From: Dimargaris cristalligena
Taxonomy: Eukaryota > Kickxellomycota > Dimargaritomycetes > Dimargaritales > Dimargaritaceae
Length of the DNA: 52,770 nucleotides
Assembly: GCA_027576995.1 (NCBI GenBank)
Contig: JANBQC010000139.1
Span: forward strand, 1 to 52,770
Direction: 5' to 3'
Below, in pieces: positions 34,071 through 45,950 of this stretch (positions within the stretch are counted from its first letter, which is position 1; every line of letters begins with the position of its first letter). The position numbers and the translations under genes were made by a program. The notes under the pieces were generated by a model. It was not told the origin of the DNA and searched no databases. It saw only the letters and a program-made list of their open reading frames with translations.

Positions 34071-36880
34071 GGAGGGGCTAAATAGAAAGGTTTAGGAGAG
34101 GGGAAATGGGCTGTAGTGGTGCATTCAGGAGGGAATGGGATGTTGGCTTTAGTAAGTGAAAGGAGAAGGAAGGCAGAGAGGGATCGGCGTAGATGGCTGT
34201 GGTGCTTCCAAGTCAGTGCTTCAGTGGACTAGAATTTACCCCATAGCGGGTGATTCACTTTTAGAAACCCCATCTTTGTAACCACCAAGGTTTGCATATT
34301 AGATTAAAGAAGTCACTGGCAATAGGCCACCCCACCTGACAAATCTGGCCTATTTTATCTGATATTATTCACCACCTCGTACTCCTACTACTACAGCCTA
34401 TGGGTACTGGTGTGCGGTATTCTACAGGCGTCTGACACTCAATCCCAGCGAGTTACGAAATTTAGTGTAGATGGCCAACACATTAGAAACTGAGAGCATA
34501 GATAAAACTGCACGGCAGGGACTGATGCTACTAGGGTCATAAGATACGTCACTATTTCCTTGGCTGGTTAGTGTGGGGGATTATGATGTGAGTGGCTTGT
34601 AAAGGGAAAATTTAATTCCCTTGTACTGTTTATACTTCACTGAAATACCACCACTCTACTCGAGATTGACATTGACATTGCAACACCAGCTCTGTCAAAT
34701 ATTTTCATTTTATATTACAAGTAATATTGCCGGGGCCCTCGTCGTATTTGGCGTGGTATAGTGCTATTCTCTCAATACTACCAGGACCTTTGATATAGCC
34801 CGTATTAGTCTTGCACGTAGGAAACCAGATGCCTCTATATAAAAGTACCCTCCAAGAACAATCATATACTAATTCATACCGGGTTAATTACCCCCCTTCT
34901 ACCTAAAAGAACAGGCCCATTTCGATTACAATGTATTTCGACCTGTGAGATAGACCCGAATTAAATGGCGGAGACCAAGGAAATAACCAATATAAGGAAG
35001 CAAGGGGGCTTTAGAGCGGGTATATTAGAAGTGTTGATAATACAGAGGAAACACTAAGCAAGCCCCCGATGTGTGTAGGAGACAACCAGTGGTAAGTTTA
35101 GTTTGAAGATGCCACTCTTTAATAGTCTACAGACTATTAAAGAGTGGCATTATAAGTGATCGTGGCTGGCTAGCCCATGTGACCTAACGGTTGGACAAAA
35201 TGAATTAATCCGGGGAAACCCCAACTCAACAGGATGCGTTTTTAAATGATATATGGGTGGGAAAATAGACGAGATATTAGTTTTTAACCAATAATATCCT
35301 TTTCATGAAATAACTTTTGCGTTATATAGCCTGTTGGAACCACGCCCAAACTGTAGAATAGAAGTAAATGGGGTACAAGTACAGTAATTCTTTCAATAAA
35401 ATAAAATAATAATAATAAAAAACCGTCCCTTGGAATCATGTTTTTATACAGGATTTGGTTTTATTTCGCTGAATAGACTATTTACTGGGTATTCGTTGTG
35501 CCTCCGTTCTTATAAGTTTCTCCAACAGCGTGAAACTTATCGCCACATCTTTTGGTTCTGTGGCCCGGGAGCCTCCATCGGCAAGAATACCCCGTCTATC
35601 AAAGCCGGTGGCTGTGGATCGGCCCAATACGTTTATCTGCATGATGTTTGATGCCTTTAATAGGGTTATTCGGGGAGATGGTGGCTTTCGCACGAAGGGG
35701 TGGTTTGTCGGGAATGTCCCCTAGACGGCCGCTTATATAATAAGGTTCAAAAGCAGCTCGACGTAGAGTATGTAATTCGAAGGCCTTGGGGATGTACGGC
35801 CAAGCCGGCACTGATGAGCTATTCTGCTGAGGAATAGAAACCACGAGGTAGAGCGCCTCCCATCTATTTTACATGATATAATGGCCGCCCCTTTGACGCA
35901 ACTGGTGGGGGGAGGAACGTGGTGGTTACGGTGCCACAACGTGGAAGAGAATAATAAACGGCAGGGAAGGGGAGACCGTCCCGGGTCGCCTTTCCCCCTG
36001 TTGATGAGATTTTAAGCCCAGTTAGGCGAGACGATAGTTACTTTCGGCTATTGGATCGGTTCTCCCACTAAAATGATACCATTTTCTAAGGAACCTATGA
36101 GGGTCCATCAATGGGGCGGGGACCTGTGCCACCACCAGCCATGCCTTTTTTTTTCGGGGCCAAAAAAAGAAGCTCAGTCGCCAAAGACCTATTATTTCCC
36201 ATTTACGCAGTCAGTCTATGTGGGGGGATATTCCTCCTTATTATATATAAAAAAAAATCCGTGTTTCGCTGTATGCGCATACAAAGTAGTGGTAGAGATA
36301 GAAACATAGACTGTTTATGCGCTCACTAGTCTTTCTTTATAACCAACACATTCCTTTAGCCGCTTTGTTTGATTGCCTTTCTTGTACTCTTCTTGCTTGC
36401 ATGCCCTTGGTCTACTTCTTTTGTTTAAGTCCTGGTGAGTTCATTCGTCCTTCTGGAACCTTTTGAACAGCGCACCTCGCTTGGTCACTGAGTTCCTGGC
36501 GGTCTCAGCTTGGCTTGTCCTGACTAGAACTGGCGAGGAGACTGCTTGCCGATTGAAACAGAATTCCCTTTTCACATTTATATATATACATTCCTACAAG
36601 GTCTTTGTTCTTTTATTCCTCTTCTGCCGCGCTATTACCCTCACCTTGACCCTAGAGTCCCGGTATATTATATCTATTTTTTTGGCCCTTGCTCTGTTCT
36701 TACCCACGCGCCTCTAACCACATATATCTGCCCTACCAAAACCGCACCCTCGCGTTCGTTAGGCCGCCCTCCCGCTTTTTTTTTTCACCTACCCCAGTGT
36801 CGCTTATCATTGCGCCTCTGTTTCCATTTGGTTATTGTCCACACTCTTATTCTATTGCCCCGCAAGGGTGCCCTGACCGT
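34071..36880. other. Long intergenic region with a perfect palindrome and unresolved ORFs
   Basis: About 2.8 kb between divergent genes. Most is AT-rich without coding signal. It holds the 42-bp palindrome at 35109-35150. At 35430-35850 several 64-81 codon ORFs overlap on both strands in a locally GC-richer block; none was recognised. From about 36320 to 36880 the plus strand is strongly C/T-rich with T runs, a typical fungal promoter and leader for the PHD gene, and ORFs there are low-complexity artefacts. Confidence 0.5.
35109..35150. repeat. Perfect inverted repeat, 20-bp arms, 2-bp spacer
   Basis: The left arm ATGCCACTCTTTAATAGTCT (35109-35128) is followed by the spacer AC, then its exact reverse complement (35131-35150). 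The next outer pair (G35108, T35151) does not match, so the arms end sharply. It lies in non-coding DNA about 1 kb from the nearest gene start. No flanking terminal repeats or ORF were seen. Confidence 0.97.
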
Positions 36881-39800
36881 ATGCCGCTCACTAGCAAGTC
36901 CGAGACTGCCAACTCCTCGCGGCCCGCCCGCTCCCGGGGTGGAAAGGGCAAATCCGTTACCCGACCCTCAGCTGGAAAAAAACTCTTCAACCTCACCAAG
37001 AAACCCCCAAGCCTCAATGCCTCCTCTGGCCCCCTCCACCACTCTCTCTCCGACTCGGGTTCCGAGGTGGATTCCGTCGAGCCCCCTACTCTATACAAAG
37101 CCCCCAATCCCACTTTTCACCCTTCCCCAGCCCAGGCCTATTGCATTTGTGAGCGTGGCTACAATGGTTCGGAGTTTGTCGTCAGCTGCGAGCGGTGTCA
37201 TGGTAAGTTTTACTCCTTCCATCGCTAGCATGCCCTTCCCCCCCCCAAGCCTTATAAGGATCAGCCTAGCCTGACCATTCTTCCCTCCATCCCACCCCAG
37301 CACCAACTCATTTTCTCCTTCTTTTATTTACCCGCCTATTCACTATAAACCAGAATGGTTCCATGGCATTTGCGTCAGCATTACACCCCAAGATGCAGCT
37401 CTGGCCACTCACCTTTATTGTCCAAACTGTGCCAGGCAGGCCCAGCGTGCGAAAGGCACCAAGATCATGAAGCCCAAGGCCAATTTTAAGGTCAACCCTA
37501 AACGGCGTTTAAGCGACGACATTTACGGCCCTCTCGTCCCCTCCGCCAATCGGAGTGGCCCGACGAAGAAGAAGGCCACCGCGATACCCGCGGCTAAGCC
37601 CCATCCCAAAACATCCCCCAAAGCAGGCACCGTAAGGAAGACCAAGCCCAAACCCAAGGTCTTTCTATCATCGGACGACGAGTTGAATGTCCTGCCGCCA
37701 GCTAACCCCACATCAAATCCGGCTACCTTTACCAAACCCGGTATTGTCATGGGCACCTTACCTCCACCGCTGGACGACGAGGACGATGATCTGGATATCT
37801 GTCCCATTTGCGATTCCGAGTGCACGTGCGGGGCTCGCGCAGACTCGAATATTTCACTAATGCCACCAGCCCCCGCTCCACCTGTTCCCACCGACAGCCC
37901 AGTCAAAAGCCGGTCTGGTAAAGCCGGGCCCATAATACGAAAGGGTGATGTCAAGGCCGCCGTTGCCCCTCCTCCAGCGGGAAAGCGGGCCAAAATACCC
38001 GCCCTCCTTCCCGTTAACCACTATGCTTCGGAAGTGGATATTTCTGACTGGAGTTCAGATGAAGCCGCTTCCCCCGTGGTTCACCAAACAGCCACTTCCC
38101 CCACTTTACAAACTAATTCCCCCTCTCGGCGGGGTAAGCGCCTGGGCAAGAAACCCCAACCCCCGGCTCCCCCACCTGTAGTTTCCGCTCCACAGGGTGC
38201 GGGCAAGCGTCTGGGTGCGGGCAAGCGTCTGGGTGCAGGCAAAAAAGCTGGCAAGAAAACGACGCATGCCCTGGGTCCACCGCCCACGCCTCCGGCCGCA
38301 GTACCTTTGAGCGATAGTCTCACCCTCGAGTCTACACTCTCTGAACCCTTTTTGAGCGATCCAATTGATATCATGGATTCCGACCTTACCGATCTTGAGG
38401 CCGAGGACGAGGCTGCCATACTGGAATCCTTTGAACATGGCGGTGAGGGTGTTTTGTCGGACCACAGCTCATCGTCCACTTTTGGCTATGACTATTCGCC
38501 TTCGAATTCCGACACGGAGATATACGATGAGATTCAATTCGAGGTCACTCCGGACTTACCCGTCGAGTCCACCGCCCCGGTTGCCGCCCCGCCGCTGAGT
38601 CCCCAAAACGGCCTGGCCCAGATGGCCCGCAGCAATTGGTCATCGAGCTCTCTGGACCAATGGGACTATAATAATATGCTCGGTTGGCAGTCTTGGTCAT
38701 CCAACTACGATGAATTATCCGACCGAAACTCCGTTGCACCGGATTCGGACGATGATACAAAACCCATCGCCCAGTCCGTTACTGCGCCCGTCATGGCTAG
38801 TTCGACAACTCCCGCCGCTAGCGGAGCTCAACCCGACTCGTCCAGCGAGGATGGCTATTTCCCCGACGTTGCCTCTGATTGCATGTCCAGCTCTGATTCT
38901 GAATCACAATCAAGTGGACCACCAACGAGCGTAGGCATGCATTTCCTACCGGACCCCCCCACCCTTCTCTCGACCGTGGCAGCGTTGAGGAACTCCCGGG
39001 CTATAGCCATTGATTTTCCGGCGGCACCGACTCCTGCCCCGACCCCCATGCATCCTACCGAACTACCCTTTACCCACCTACCCCCACTCGATCTATCTTA
39101 CCTAGACGCCCTCATCGATCATGCCATTTTCCTCCCTGACGGCGATATACTGGGTCTCCCCCACCATTTATTGGAAGAAGACGACGACGACGAGCTTTCG
39201 GACCACCAGCATCAAGCGACACTGGATTCACTTAATCTAGATATGCCGGTCCGGCAGGCGAGGTTCCGTCGGCCCTCGTTTGAACTACGCCCCCAACCCC
39301 TACCGCGACTCCAAACTGCATTATCTTTTCCCTCCACCGAGCCCCCCAACCTAGCCGACATGACCAGCCTGGCTAGTCAGATGGCTTGGCCAACCCCAGC
39401 GGAGACCCGACAACTAGACCACCCTTCAACGCCACCGCCATGCACACTAGGAACCAATCCCTCGACCTGTCAGCAGTTCCAAAAAAGGGCCGACCCGGTT
39501 CCCTCTCTGCTCGAAACGTCAGTGCTTATGTTCCAGAAGCGTAACCGTCGGCTACACACCAAGCGTAAATGGGGCGATGGAGCTCCCGAGCTTATTCGCC
39601 CTTCCCCTGGTAAAAAGCGGATTGTAACCCGACCCAAAAGTGGGGCTGTAGCGGTCTCAACTGCCGCCTGCACTGTTAAGGAAACCCGTCCTGTCTCGGC
39701 TCCTCACTCTCCATCCCCTCAGCACACTCCATTGAATCCTCCCCAAACATCGCTCACATCTGCCCTTGCCCGTCCATCTCTGGGAAATATTACCATTGAT

Positions 39801-40058
39801 GATCTGATGGATACTGAGCAACTGACTAGTGAGAATGGGCCCGATCCGTCTCCCGCCCCTGCCATCCCCCTTTCCTCCTCTTTCGCCTCTGCCGTAGCCA
39901 TGGTCGCCTCCGGAGGGACCAGGGCAGCAGCGGATCCGAGTCGATGGGACCGTATTCCCATCCATAGTTTCCGGGAGAGTCGGTCCCAGGCTGGACAGTG
40001 GAAATCAGCTGCGCAAACTAGTCAGTCTATCAATATATACAAATCCAGTAAAAAATGA
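36881..40058 (+). CDS. PHD-finger protein with long disordered tail; candidate histone reader
   Basis: Two exons, 36881-37202 and 37354-40058 (3027 bp, 1008 residues); the intron splits the finger and joins in phase (CH|EWFH). The PHD is C4HC3: Cys88, Cys90, Cys103, Cys106, His111, Cys114, Cys130 and Cys133. Tyr87 and Trp109 stand at positions of the aromatic cage of H3K4me3-binding PHDs (YCICERGYNGSEFVVSCERC then WFHGIC), as in Spp1, Bye1 and relatives. After a Lys/Pro-rich segment a second cysteine cluster occurs near residue 237 (CPICDSECTCG). A short Lys-Gly repeat follows (AGKRLGAGKRLGAGKKAGKK). The rest is acidic, Ser/Pro-rich and disordered; a basic C-terminal part (LHTKRKWGDGAPELIRPSPG) may contact DNA or carry a nuclear signal. 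No SET, TFIIS or SPOC domain was seen, so the complex it joins is unknown. The ATG at 36881 follows a long CT-rich leader; an upstream in-frame ATG at 36689 would add only low-complexity leader. Confidence 0.8.
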
Positions 40059-41250
40059 TTTTGCATATATATATATATATATATATTTCAATATATACAT
40101 TGCATGTTCTGGTGATAACCACTTTATCGGATTAATTTGGGAAGACTCTTCATAATAATAAGACCTACTAATAAGGCTCATAATTGGGACCTGATTAAAG
40201 AACGGCCCCTGCGTGTACCTAATTTTTCAAACATGTGTATAACTACTACTCTTTCTTTTTATATATATATAATAAATATTCAGTAAATTCGGTGAGACCC
40301 GCCCTCGCCTTTTCTTATATCCGCTGTGTTCATTCAGATACTCTATTTAGCAATGCATCCACACATTAAAGAGCAAACGAAGAGATGGGTGGATAGTCGT
40401 ACCCAACATCAGGTTTAAAAGGATTGGCTGTTCAACCGTACATTGTGAGACGGCAGACGAGGTTCCCCGCTCCACCCAATGGCCACTTTACAACAGGACA
40501 TACAATTGCATCATTCTAAAGTGTATGTCTAGGGTTGTTTTGCCGGGACATTCATAAGCGCATTTATCTCCCTTTTTGACAAATTGGCTTGTATAGTATC
40601 ATACATCAAAGGGCACCCCTGGGTTACAATAGATGGCAACTGTCCCACCACATAACCTTGCTACCTGGAATATGATATAGTGGAGTATAGGTGAAATTAC
40701 AGTGCCTGGGTAAAAGCACTGTCGCAATGAGTTCTATTGACGTTAACCAATTAGGGATCGGATCTGGCCTTGCGGTTACATAGGGTGAACCTATCGCTAA
40801 TACATCTCTTGAACCGGAGCATACATCCACCCCGCCGTAAGTGCCCTTACGAAACAGGAGCGGTACCTTGGTTTCGGATGGTCTCACCAATTCAACTTGG
40901 ACGTGAAAAATGTATGCAAATCAACCACTACAATTAACAACCCCCAGAGGGGCTTCTCCCTAGTCCATCCGAAATACGCAATCGCATAGGTTACATGGAT
41001 TTTATTAAAATTAATGGAAAGCGAGGTTAAGGAACGCGTCATTGGTAGATGCTTAGAATCAGGTGCATTCAGGCATAGTAAAGGCTGCTATTCGATTACG
41101 TGATTATCATGGGACTTCTCGTGTCTCGCGTGCACTAGAGTCGCGTAAGGTGGTCCTAATCATCACCAAGGCGTAAGTCATCTTTTGCGTACAAAAGGTA
41201 TACATGTGAGCCCAATAAAGAGGGGGGAGGTGCAAGGGGGAACTGGCGCG
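40059..41250. other. Convergent intergenic spacer
   Basis: About 1.2 kb between the ends of the PHD (+) and Treslin-like (-) genes. It contains AT runs at 40064-40087 and about 40259-40270. A minus-strand ORF at 40624-40890 is not recognised and is not called. Confidence 0.6.
40064..40087. repeat. AT dinucleotide microsatellite
   Basis: About 11 AT units just beyond the stop of the PHD-finger gene. Confidence 0.9.
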
Positions 41251-44200
41251 TTAAAGAAAGAAGTCCAGGCGGGATCGCACGGATTTAGAGCGCCGAAAAT
41301 TACTAGAGAGATGAGCGCCAGGTGCCATGACATCATCGAAGGCCAGCGAGTCAGTAGTAGTGGAGCTGAGACTCACGGTGACATTGACTGGTCCGAAGAT
41401 ATCCGGGGGGAGACCCGTTTCCACCGGCGAAGGAGGCACCCCAGCCGAATACGAGGCCGGAGTGGTGGTGGTGGGCGATAGAAGTGTCGCCGGAAAGATC
41501 GTGTCAGAGTCCAAACCGGACGAAGGTGGCGGTGAAGGCGGGGCCGGTGAGGGAAATAGAGCGGTGTGGGTGGGGGGTGAATTTATAGTGTCGTTGGGGT
41601 TGAGACCCTGCAGGGCCCGGTAAGTCTCCAAAAGACGATCTCGATGTAAAAGTCGCTCATAAGTATCCCCCTCAACCACTGGTACCGACGGTAGCCCATC
41701 GACCCGATCGGTCGAACGGGACGGGTCGTGGTGCTTTGGCCGTTGGGGATAATACCCTGAGGAAACTTGGTTTATTTCCAGAGCACGACTTTGGTTTCGA
41801 GCTAGGGTACGTCGTGGTCCCAGAGCGTAGGCACTCGGTCCCCGCATCCCACGGGCCTCGGGCTCTGGCTCCGGCTCCGGCTCTGGTTCTGACTTAAGCT
41901 TCGGCTTCGGCTTCGCCAAGGAGGTGGACTGAGCCACCGGCCGTTTACGTTTTAAGGTGGGCGAGTCATGAGATTTCGGCGGTACTTTGGTGCGGCCCGA
42001 GCCGGGGACGGTGGTTGAAGTCCGCGTAGGGGGGGTTTTACGTTGCCATTGCCGTTGCCGATGATCGGCCTGTCGGTTAACCGTACGTAGACTGCGCTGG
42101 CCAGCGGCCGCGTGCGGGATGGCCACGATTCGTCGGTTTAACAGGAACCCCGGGGGAGCGGTGGAGGGAGATGGTTCATTAGACCCACCCCCCAGGTCCA
42201 TGGGCTGGGAGACCCGTCGGCTAATAGCGGGGGGCCGCGGTGATGTCGTTTCAACGGTCTCTACCGCCTGGGAGGTGGCCGCTAAAGAGGTACTAAGCGA
42301 ACGGCTAGATCGCTTTTCGGGTCCCCGGACGGGGCGGTCGGGCGCGGGGCGGGCAAACATTCGCGCCATCCGTCGAATACTCCCCGGCTGACGGGAACCC
42401 ACCGCGACAGTCGACCCAGAATCCGCCCCTGTGGGGGCTTCGGCCGATTCACTTGTATCATCCCGATCACCCTTGTCGGGTAGTAGTGGGTCCGGTTGGG
42501 GCGTAATGGATTGGGTTCGACGCAGGCCCAGCTGGGCGCGCCCTTGGTCGGATCGAATGAAGGAGCGTGAGGGGTGTAGACCTCGTGGCCGCCGCCCCGC
42601 CTTCCCTTCTTCCTTCCCTTCCCCCTCCTTCTCCTCCGGCTCAGCCGTCGCCATTTGAAATCGGGACCGAGTTTGCGCCCGACCCGCGGTCCGAATCGAT
42701 CGACGGGGGGCCGTTGATTTGGTGCTTCGGGAGGATCTCCGGACGGGTGCCATAAAGGAAGTACCTCCACATTGCTTGCGTAGCGGTCGTAGCACGTCCG
42801 GAAGTTCCCGCTTAAAATGGGGGACGAGGAAACTTTCCATAAAATGTTGGGCCGGGTCAGCGGAAGGTAGCCCGCCTCCGACCGTTTTATCCGACCCCAC
42901 CGTGGACGCCTTCGGCTCTAGGGTTCCCGATGGATACATGAGTAGATCGGAGTGGTGGCCTACCATAGACCAGATACACAGCTTATCGACATAGGTCGTC
43001 AGTTGTTGGGAGAGTATGCGGGCCTGCTCCCGGTCAGCACTGGGAGTGGCCGGGTCCGATGGGGGTCGCGTTAGGGCGGGTAGTTCACGAATAGCAGTAC
43101 AATCTTCGGGTGTGCCACTGTGGGGTCCGCGGGGGCTCAGAGGTGCTTCCACAGTAGTGAGAGCGGGGGATTCTGAAGGTGGTCGGGGTCGACACCGATA
43201 GATGCGAAGGTAGAGCAAGTGGATGACGGCCTGAATCTGGCACTCCCGCAGTTTGAAGCGCTCAAGTAATTTATCAAACGAAGTGGTGTGATGGGTTGGA
43301 GTTGGATCGGCGTTGACGAATTGGGTATCCTCTAGCACTGGTCCAGATCCAATCTGGGGCGCCCCTGATTGATCATCGGTAGTTAAACCTGGTCCGGGGT
43401 TGACAAGCGATGGGCGATTATCAGCCAGCGAAGTAGTATGCGTTTGAGATAGCTCTATCCACTTGGCCAACTCAGTCCCGTCAATCAAGTCGGAGGCAGA
43501 TAAGCGCACGGACACTTGCTCTGAATCAACTCGCTGCGTGGGGTGGCGGTGGTTCGCGAGAACCTGGGATACCTGTTGGTATTTGGATTCGAGTTGATTG
43601 AGTGTGCGGCTCAGAATCAGAAGTTCGTCCAAGGCCACCCGATGTACAGCCAAAGGTCGTTCAGCATTAGGTATGGCGAAGAAGGCGGAGAACATATCAA
43701 TTAGTCCGGATAAAGGAGTGCCGAAATCAAATAGACTTTGCCAGTACTGTTTCCGAATAAGTGTGGCGCTTTCGGTTGGGTCGGTCGGGGAAATGGTCGG
43801 TGGGGAACAGCTTTCGACGGCTGGTACTATGCCTGCATCATTAGATTCGGCCACTGTATTCGGCGTGTCCGCTTCGAATGGGCTCAATAAAGCGGGGTCT
43901 GTAGGTGAAGTATCCCGGGAGAATACCGAGTCAAGGTAGTGGGAAGTTGAAACTTCGGTCGAATCAGAGCATTTCGACCTGAATGATGGGATAATGCTGT
44001 ATGCGGGGTGAGAAAATAAGTTGAGTAAGTAACTGCCATCTTTAAGGCGACCGGGCAGAGCCAAGTTTGAGTAAAGACGAATCCCAGTGGACTCGTGTTG
44101 CAATACATAGCCAATTAACAACTAAGGGTGGTCCACGGATGATATTGGCGCGATTAAAGGGGCCGGCGATTGATAATCAGACTAAATGGTGAAACTTACC

Positions 44201-45950
44201 CATAGATCAAATGGCACCAGGAGGGATTTAGATCGACGTCAAGCCGCGGCGTGGGGCCGGCTTCGGAGGGTAGTTCAGGCGACGAGAATGGCCGTACCAG
44301 TACTGGGTGAGCGAGTTGATTCTGATTCAGTAAGTTCCAACTGAAGTTTGTGGGGCGAGGTGGGCAGGGTTCAGGCCCTTTGAATATGAGGTTGGTTGGA
44401 GAAACAGGTGGGGCGTATGTCGCACTTATCCACTGGTGTAAACGGTGCGGCCGTACATCAGGATCAAATAGACATAGGGCAAGGACCTCGGGTGCGATTG
44501 GCAGCAGTATGGCAGTTCGGGGTTCGGGAGGTGCAGGACTGGTATCGGCAGGGTCAGCCTCCGATGGTGAGTCAGTACTTGGAGGTGGCATACTCACCAG
44601 CGCAAAAGATTTGTCAGCGTGTAATTGATGAAACCACCACGCAAGGAGGGGAGAGCAGTTGTAGCCCGAGGGAGTTGTCGTGGCAACGGGTCCTGAAATC
44701 GAAAAGCAGGTCTGCAATTTGAGAAAGAGGTGCTGGGCCATGCCCTTACGAGGGTCCGCGTAGTAAAATACAGTGAGATTATGGACTCGCCAATCGGAAG
44801 GAGAGGACGTGATGGGAGGATGGTCGGACGATATTTGGTCCGCCAAGGGTGTGAGCCAGCCGTAGAGCGAGTCGAGGGGTGAGTCGCTGGGAAAGGCTTG
44901 GGCAGTTTTTAAAGTGCCCGACTTGCCCGGCTGGGGTATACATTGCTGATCCAACCGAAACTGAACTGGAGACGAGGCGGCGGACTGGTCGTGGGGCGAA
45001 TCGGGGGGTACTGGTAGGGGCTGTGTTAGAAAATTGGCCCCCACGCGTCGATAGATGAAATTGGGGATCCAGGGTTGGAGCCAGCCCTCGCACGGGTTGA
45101 CGTTCGCCAGTAGCTGGAATTGGGGTACACCGACGACCTGCCCGGCAAAACACTCCCAGATTTGCTCAAAGAACCGCTGGACTGGCAGGGAGCCCATGGA
45201 CGGAGTAGGCCGCGTGTCCAGCCACCCGACTGCAATCCGCTTCTTTAAATAGTTCTGCCAGATCCCGCACCCCATGAGGTTGTTGCGAAAGGCGGCATAG
45301 TATTTAGAGTCGGGGTTATCTGAGCTAGGTTGACCCGCGCCATGGGTGCCGTTTACCCACCACCGCAAGTCAGCTAGACTCCGTGGGGCCTCGGAAATGA
45401 TATAAATGTAGTTCTTGACGGGAATGGGAATGTCGGGCTGGGCATCGGAAGCGGGGGCGGAATTGAATTTAGTAGGCGAGAACACCGAAAATGTCAGGGA
45501 CGACCAGGCGTAGTCGGTTTCGACGTGGGTGAGCAAATTGCGCAAATGCCGAAGCGAAGAACCCCCTGGACCGGAAGCCGAGCCCGTGTCCACCGTTTCG
45601 GGGCTGCGGTAACCCTGTCGGCAATACTGCTCAAACTCCGCGATACTCGCCGCCGTCAAGGGCTGAAATTCATAACGGGAATTGGTGCGAATGCCCTGAC
45701 CCGTGGTGAGGTCGACCCAACGGGTGGCCCAAGTCAAGCGATCGTCCACCTGGGCGTGCAAGTGAAGTAGAACGCGCGAGACGGTATCAACGAGGGCAGT
45801 TGCCAATGGGGTGGGGGACGCGGTTGGGGTTTGGGTCGGGTAGTTCGTGGCGCGGTGCAGGGCAGCGGTATCGACAATAAACAATACATGCGGGGGTGAA
45901 CGGCGGGCATTGGCCGGATTTCCCTGAGGGGGGGAGGCATGATTCAGCAT
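41251..45950 (-). CDS. TICRR: Treslin/Sld3-like DNA replication initiation protein
   Basis: Two large exons: 45950-44200 and probably 44032-41251, about 1510 residues. The ATG at 45950 (MLNHASPPQ) is preferred over an upstream in-frame ATG, which would add only CT-rich leader. Exon 1 is VWA-like, starting at HVLFIVDTAAL (Asp27), with YIYIISEAPRSLADLRWW and AFRNNLMGCGIWQNYLKKRI. Exon 2 holds the Sld3/Treslin domain: QYWQSLFDFGTPLSGLIDMF, then KLLERFKLRECQIQAVIHLL (around 43229-43270) and later HFMESFLVPHFKRELPDVL with LRPLRKQCGG. The C-terminal ~500 residues are disordered and basic, with RRS/RSIR patches, an (EP)n stretch and several Ser-Pro/Thr-Pro sites. Treslin/Sld3 is phosphorylated by CDK and bridges TopBP1/Dpb11 to load Cdc45 at origins. 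The splice is unresolved: the nearest acceptor (TAG before 44121) is out of frame with the GTAAGT donor, and only a CAG before 44032 restores the frame. Confidence 0.7.

Noticed and set aside
36463..36880. Long plus-strand frames upstream of the PHD gene, including hydrophobic ones
   Set aside because: They arise from CT-rich leader DNA that reads as Leu/Phe/Pro/Ser; the PHD protein itself begins well at 36881.
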